Shown piece by piece: positions 37,968 to 41,875 of a stretch of 41,875 nt of DNA (the stretch's first letter is position 1; each line of letters starts with the position of its first letter). The DNA is from Microcaldota archaeon (GTDB lineage: Archaea > Micrarchaeota > Micrarchaeia > Micrarchaeales > CABMGC01), in assembly GCA_027345185.1 (NCBI GenBank), contig DAHWIK010000048.1, forward strand, positions 1 through 41,875. The letters are read 5' to 3'. Made by a program: the position numbers and the translations under genes. The notes beneath the pieces are model-generated. The model was not told the DNA's origin. It searched no databases and worked only from the letters and a program-made list of their open reading frames with translations.

Positions 37968-38861
37968 TCAGGTCACTATATCGCAGGAGTCCTTGGTTAC
38001 TATGAGCGTCTTCTCCGATTGTGCGACGGTTCCGCCGCTCTTTTCTACCAGCACTGGAAATGGCTCAAGGTCTCCTATTGTAATAAGCTCTGCTATCGCC
38101 CTTCTCGCCTTGAATTCCTGAGACCCCATCTTCTTGATCAACCAGCGCATTGCAAAGGGATACGTGCTGAATTCGCTTGTTATGTGTGACAGGGCATCCC
38201 TTGCATCTGCGGATCTTGGATTCCTGTCAGAGACGCCCTGGAATATCTGGAGAGACTCCCCTTCAACAACATGGCCTACGCCTGTTGTAAGAAAGGGTTC
38301 TATTGCTATCACAGAGTCCTCTTCAAGCTCTGTGTTGTCGCCATTTCCAAAATTAGGTATGAATATGTTGGCATGTAGCTCATATTGTTCTATTCCGTGG
38401 CCTCCCAGATTCTTTATTACGTTGAATCCTCCTGCCTTCGCTGTCCTCTCTATTTCCGCCCCTATCTCGTTTACCCTCCTTCCTGCCTTGACCATGCTTA
38501 TGGCATTCTCAAGCGCCTTCTCGCTTGCCTCAACCAATTTTGAGTACTCGCCGTCCAGGCATACGGTTCTGGCGCAGTCTGTGAGATATGTGCCATCCCT
38601 GGCCCCAAGATCGACCTTGATTACGTCCTTTTCACCTACCACCCTTTGGTCTGTGAATTCGGGTGTGTAGTGTGCGGCCTCTGCGTTTGAAGAAAGATTT
38701 ACAGGAAACGACTGCTTGCATCCCTTATCCTCTATGAATTTCTCTATCTCGTTAGCTACATCAAGCAGTTTCCTGCCTGGCTTTATTACTGATTTTGCAT
38801 ATTCAAGCGCCTCGCTTGAGACCTTGCCTGTCATTTTTAGTTTTTCGTAGTCGTATTCCAT
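37968..38861 (-). CDS. map: Methionine aminopeptidase, archaeal type
   Basis: 297 residues of the pita-bread fold: SSNAEAAHYTPE, VIKVDLGARDGTYLTDCARTV (two metal Asp), KNLGGHGIEQYELHAN (His), SVIAIEPFLTTG (Glu) and GGTVAQSEKTLIV (last Glu region). The insert between residues 195 and 245 fits type II archaeal and eukaryotic enzymes. It removes the N-terminal Met of new proteins. Its TGA abuts the DP2 TGA, forming TGATCA with no gap. Confidence 0.93.
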   Translation of the reverse strand: MEYDYEKLKMTGKVSSEALEYAKSVIKPGRKLLDVANEIEKFIEDKGCKQSFPVNLSSNAEAAHYTPEFTDQRVVGEKDVIKVDLGARDGTYLTDCARTVCLDGEYSKLVEASEKALENAISMVKAGRRVNEIGAEIERTAKAGGFNVIKNLGGHGIEQYELHANIFIPNFGNGDNTELEEDSVIAIEPFLTTGVGHVVEGESLQIFQGVSDRNPRSADARDALSHITSEFSTYPFAMRWLIKKMGSQEFKARRAIAELITIGDLEPFPVLVEKSGGTVAQSEKTLIVTKDSCDIVT

Positions 38862-38888
38862 GTATGGTCACTCATTAAGTGTTATATT

Positions 38889-41297
38889 TCAGAGTTTCTT
38901 CTGAGAACCCTCGCCCTTTAATTCCTCTTCGCTGAAGCCCAGCTCCTTTAGGATCTTGAGAGTTGCAGGAAGGACTTGATGGTTTATGTAGTATTCCGGA
39001 TCGTAGCTTTTTGCTGTATCCTCTATCTCGGCCTTCTCTGATATCGAGCTGCCGTTTTTCGTTATCACATATCCGATTGTTGCTCCATCAAGCTCATCCT
39101 TTCTTTTTATACCGTCTGCCAATGCCTTCTTTGCGGCATGGAGCTCTGGAGACTTTGAGTCGTAGCTGTCTATCTTCTTCCTTATCTGGGTATATATGAC
39201 CAGATCCTTCATGTTGACGCTGCCATCCTTGAGGTCCTGCACCACCCCTTTCACTATTGAGAGTGCCTTCTCCTTGCTTCCCTCCTTTAATATGGCTTCG
39301 AGCACCTTTCTCTGGGTTTCCCTGGATATATTGGACCAGTCCCTCCTTACAAGCTCGAATCCCTTTATTTTTATCCTTCCGGATTCGGAAAGAAGCGCGT
39401 ATTTTTTCTTGGCTCCTGATTCAGATTTGCCCTTCTTGCCTACAAAAACTCCCCGCACGTAGAAATCCTCAAGCTCAAGCTCCATTGCTCCTGGAAGCTT
39501 CTTGTTTATATCTGACATGAATCCCTGCGCCTCCTCCTTGGTCTTGCCCTGCATCAGCAGGAATACGCTGTCCGTATCCGCATATATTACCTTGAATCCT
39601 TTATCCTCTGCCTCCTTGATTGTATTGGAGATCGTCTCCCGGCCAAAGGCAGTCACGCTAGACGCGCAGTCCCTCGAATACCACCTTGACCTGGCGTATC
39701 CAAGATAGCCATAGAACGAGTTTGCAAGTATCTTTAGCGCCTGCGACCTGGCCGCAAGATATTTGTTGTCAGGATTCCTCTTGTACCTCTTCTTGACATC
39801 TGACCTTTCTGCTATCAGTATTTCAAGTACCTTTGGTACTATGCCCTGTGGCTTCTTCAGGAATTTTGACCCTTCTGGAGAAACATGGTAGTCGGTGCAG
39901 TCCTTGCATAGAGTCGAAGGATCTATGTTGTTGGCTATTATTATTGATGGATACAGCCCTCTGAAGTCGAATACGGCGATATGGTCGTATATCCCTGCCT
40001 CTGGGGTCTTCACGTATGCTCCTTCTATGGGATTGGCATTCCTGGCACGTATCTCGTCCTCGCTGGGCTTGTTTGATATGATTTCCCTGTTCCATGTGGC
40101 ATGTTTCATCAGCAGATATTCAACAAGCTGGCCTGTGGTAGATATGGCAGTCTCTGCAAGTGTCGTTCCGGTAACCTTCGAGACCTCCGCCTCGAGGGGC
40201 ATGAAGAAATGATAGAGCGCATTAAGCGAGATTGAGTCGCTTAGTGAATATTCTGCAAGCTCTTCAAGCTCTTCCCTGCCGCCGTCCCATTGCTGCCATA
40301 TGTTCTTCTTGTCTACGGTCCGCTTAGTGTCTCCAGTAATTGCCCTATAAACGTCTCCAAGGGTGAACCTGTTTATTTTCAGTAGCGTCTCAGAAGCGCC
40401 GACTATTGATACGAACCTCGCAACGTTGTACACATCAAGATTTATCCTTCCAGGAATCTTTACGGCCTTTATCAGACCATGATTCTCCTCCTTTGCCTCC
40501 TCTCCGTATCTGGTTATATCAAAGTCTATTCCCAGTTTCTTTGCCCTTTTCATCAGGTACGGAACGTCGAAGTTGGATGAGTTGTATCCGGCTATTATGT
40601 CTGGATCAACCTCTTTTATTATCTCTACAAATTTGAGTATCATGCTCTTTTCGTCGGGGCAGAAGGTTATGAATCCCTTGTCTATCTTCTTTGTTGTTAT
40701 GACCCCCCTCCTGTCATCTGTTTCATAGCTTATCATTATGCACGGATCTATCTCAGGCCTTGGAGCTATGTTCGGGTTGTATGTCTCTATATCAAAGCAT
40801 ATGTGGGTGAGGCTAGGCTCTACTGGGCTGGGCTTTATCTCGTCTATTATAAGGTTCCCGTTCTCCTGGTGCGCCGTGACTTTGGCTCCTGAGAGTGGGG
40901 ATATGCCCTTGTCTATCAGGTACCTCTTCCAGAAAAGTATGTCATATTCGTACCTTGTACCGAATTCGGAAAGGTGCTCGCTCAACTTTGGTATGCTCCT
41001 TGTATTGTTCGCCTCTATTCTTATCAGGTTTGACTCCTTGCCCTTTATGTTGCGCTGCAACTTTGTTGCTGAGTGTATGCTTACCCTTTCTCCATCGTGT
41101 ATTATGTCCATGCTGGCTATAGTAGACGGATCCAGGCCCTGGTTGAATGGATTAAGATAGAAATAGGGATAGAAACTCGGATCAAGGAGTTTGTAGACCT
41201 TGCTGTTCGACTTGAGCGCAATCCTTATTATGCTGCGGTCACCTGCCGAAGTGTAATCTATATCTACTATAATTCCCGCTAACTCTACATAATCCAT
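38889..41297 (-). CDS. polB: Family B DNA polymerase
   Basis: 802 residues. Exonuclease motifs: CFDIETYN (about residue 170), YNSSNFDVPYL (II) and YSLSDSISL (III, Tyr-x3-Asp), so proofreading appears intact. Polymerase motifs: DFRGLYPSIIIANN (A), KILANSFYGYLGYARSRWYS (B) and IYADTDSVFL (C). The end EIEDTAKSYDPEYYINHQVLPATLKILKELG is the thumb-end typical of archaeal PolB. It lies 27 bp from map in the same orientation. Together with PolD this gives both archaeal replicative polymerases within 9 kb. Confidence 0.95.
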   Translation of the reverse strand: MDYVELAGIIVDIDYTSAGDRSIIRIALKSNSKVYKLLDPSFYPYFYLNPFNQGLDPSTIASMDIIHDGERVSIHSATKLQRNIKGKESNLIRIEANNTRSIPKLSEHLSEFGTRYEYDILFWKRYLIDKGISPLSGAKVTAHQENGNLIIDEIKPSPVEPSLTHICFDIETYNPNIAPRPEIDPCIMISYETDDRRGVITTKKIDKGFITFCPDEKSMILKFVEIIKEVDPDIIAGYNSSNFDVPYLMKRAKKLGIDFDITRYGEEAKEENHGLIKAVKIPGRINLDVYNVARFVSIVGASETLLKINRFTLGDVYRAITGDTKRTVDKKNIWQQWDGGREELEELAEYSLSDSISLNALYHFFMPLEAEVSKVTGTTLAETAISTTGQLVEYLLMKHATWNREIISNKPSEDEIRARNANPIEGAYVKTPEAGIYDHIAVFDFRGLYPSIIIANNIDPSTLCKDCTDYHVSPEGSKFLKKPQGIVPKVLEILIAERSDVKKRYKRNPDNKYLAARSQALKILANSFYGYLGYARSRWYSRDCASSVTAFGRETISNTIKEAEDKGFKVIYADTDSVFLLMQGKTKEEAQGFMSDINKKLPGAMELELEDFYVRGVFVGKKGKSESGAKKKYALLSESGRIKIKGFELVRRDWSNISRETQRKVLEAILKEGSKEKALSIVKGVVQDLKDGSVNMKDLVIYTQIRKKIDSYDSKSPELHAAKKALADGIKRKDELDGATIGYVITKNGSSISEKAEIEDTAKSYDPEYYINHQVLPATLKILKELGFSEEELKGEGSQKKL

Positions 41298-41325
41298 GCG
41301 CTCTCAACTGTATGATTAGCAGGCT

Positions 41326-41757
41326 TTAGGAAACGTTGCTTGGGTTGCTTCCTTCCTGAAGCTTGGTCCTTGACATTGGTAATGGCGCTATAAAGCCCAT
41401 TGAATAGGCTATGAGCGTTCCCCTTGCACCGCACTCAAATGTTATTATGTTCAGTACGTCCTCTGCGAACTTCAGTGGAAGAGTCTTCTTCGTCTCCCAT
41501 GTCTTCTGCACCTCGTCTGCAAGGTCCTTTTCCTCTTTTGAGGTTATTCTTCCGGTTATTGTGAGTTTGCCTACCTCCTTTGAGCTTCCTTTCCCGTTTG
41601 ACTCGCCGTCATAGAATGCTGAAAACGTGAACCCTACGTGAACGTTGTCCTTGTCAACCTTGACATCATCGAATGCGATATTGAACTTCATATTTGATAT
41701 TGCGTCTTTGCTGCCCCTGCTGGCCTCTATTTTGCTAACATCTATGTTAGTTATCAT
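41326..41757 (-). CDS. Hypothetical protein, 143 residues
   Basis: Unrecognised. A beta-rich first half (NMKFNIAFDDVKVDKDNVHVGFTFSAFYDG, GKLTITGRITSKEE) and a helix with a conserved-looking FAEDVLNIITFECGARGTLIAYSMGFIAPLPM. The strand-rich half followed by a helix and a PLP-type end faintly recalls the SecB-like fold, but the match is weak and not a call. It begins with ATG and has a clear TATA box at 41788-41796. It lies 28 bp before polB in the same orientation, so both may be transcribed together. Confidence 0.6.
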   Translation of the reverse strand: MITNIDVSKIEASRGSKDAISNMKFNIAFDDVKVDKDNVHVGFTFSAFYDGESNGKGSSKEVGKLTITGRITSKEEKDLADEVQKTWETKKTLPLKFAEDVLNIITFECGARGTLIAYSMGFIAPLPMSRTKLQEGSNPSNVS

Positions 41758-41787
41758 AAAATCACTTGCTTTACTATGCGAGTGGAA

Positions 41788-41796
41788 TATTTATAA
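41788..41796 (-). promoter_or_regulatory. TATA box for the orphan/polB/map group
   Basis: Minus-strand TTATAAATA with centre 35 nt before the ATG at 41757, giving a short leader. On the plus strand the same AT-rich box could serve a gene starting near 41852, for which only about eight codons are visible. Confidence 0.55.
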
Positions 41797-41875
41797 TGCT
41801 TTTGGGGCACTGCTGTTGCAATATAGTTCTAAAGGTTGCTATCCAAATAATATGGAGGGCATGTGGCGTAATTTG

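Noticed and set aside
41326-41757. SecB-like chaperone
   Set aside because: The beta-rich half and the end of the helix recall SecB only faintly; not enough to name it.
41852-41875. Start of a plus-strand gene at the window end
   Set aside because: Only eight codons (MEGMWRNL) are visible; a real gene cannot be judged.
1-41875. CRISPR array, rRNA, intact insertion sequence or prophage
   Set aside because: No regularly spaced repeats, no rRNA sequence, no transposase, integrase or phage structural genes were found in either strand.

Overview
The window looks like part of a small archaeal chromosome, most probably a DPANN archaeon of the Micrarchaeota (ARMAN-like) type. This placement is an inference. 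The archaeal core is clear: both subunits of D-family DNA polymerase, a B-family polymerase, an LSm protein, a UPF0147 protein, type-II-like methionine aminopeptidase, class III signal-peptide pilins, TATA-box promoters, many leaderless or near-leaderless starts, and intron-containing tRNAs. Mixed in are genes of bacterial style: a pyruvate dehydrogenase operon, class I-alpha DAHP synthase, NrdR, agmatine deiminase and N-carbamoylputrescine amidase.

Layout. 1-570: end of an unknown gene, a hairpin and a possible 37-residue membrane peptide. 571-4930: Fcf1-like PIN protein, AmrS-like radical SAM enzyme, the coupled trio PAP2 / CoA-binding / IscU-like, a phosphoglucose/phosphomannose isomerase and an orphan. 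4957-7996 (minus): polyamine operon of deoxyhypusine-synthase-like protein, N-carbamoylputrescine amidase and agmatine deiminase, ending in a clear hairpin/T-run terminator. 8074-14075 (minus): tight operon E1alpha-E1beta-E2-E3-NAD kinase-helical orphan. 14216-18169: sugar nucleotidyltransferase, then a GNAT-like protein, an M20 deacylase and an Lrp/AsnC regulator linked by four copies of TACG-N5-CGTA, and a 53-residue basic protein. 18274-25193: DAHP synthase, sugar epimerase, HAD hydrolase behind an intron-bearing tRNA(CAU), alpha/alpha-barrel glycosidase, DMT transporter, tRNA-His and a diaminopimelate-decarboxylase-like enzyme. 25274-28975: class II ribonucleotide reductase with two predicted NrdR boxes, VapBC, and nrdR itself. 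28982-32719: two pilins, one carrying a LamG-like domain, LSm, tRNA-Ala with a T-loop intron, a possible nuclease, TatD, tRNA-Arg with a 13-nt intron, UPF0147. 32959-41757: PolD small and large subunits, methionine aminopeptidase, PolB and an orphan.

How parts work together. The polyamine operon could carry agmatine to putrescine and feed an aminobutyl transfer, either onto aIF5A or into homospermidine. The PDH operon makes acetyl-CoA and NADH, and its NAD kinase could turn NAD into NADP. NrdR probably senses (d)ATP and represses nrdJ through the tandem boxes. The Lrp-like protein probably controls the GNAT and M20 genes, whose promoters have matching site geometry. Two ~105-bp copies of a ~90% identical element (20372 and 32811) and several hairpins resembling IS200/IS605 ends are the main non-coding structures left unexplained. 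No CRISPR array, rRNA or intact insertion sequence was seen.
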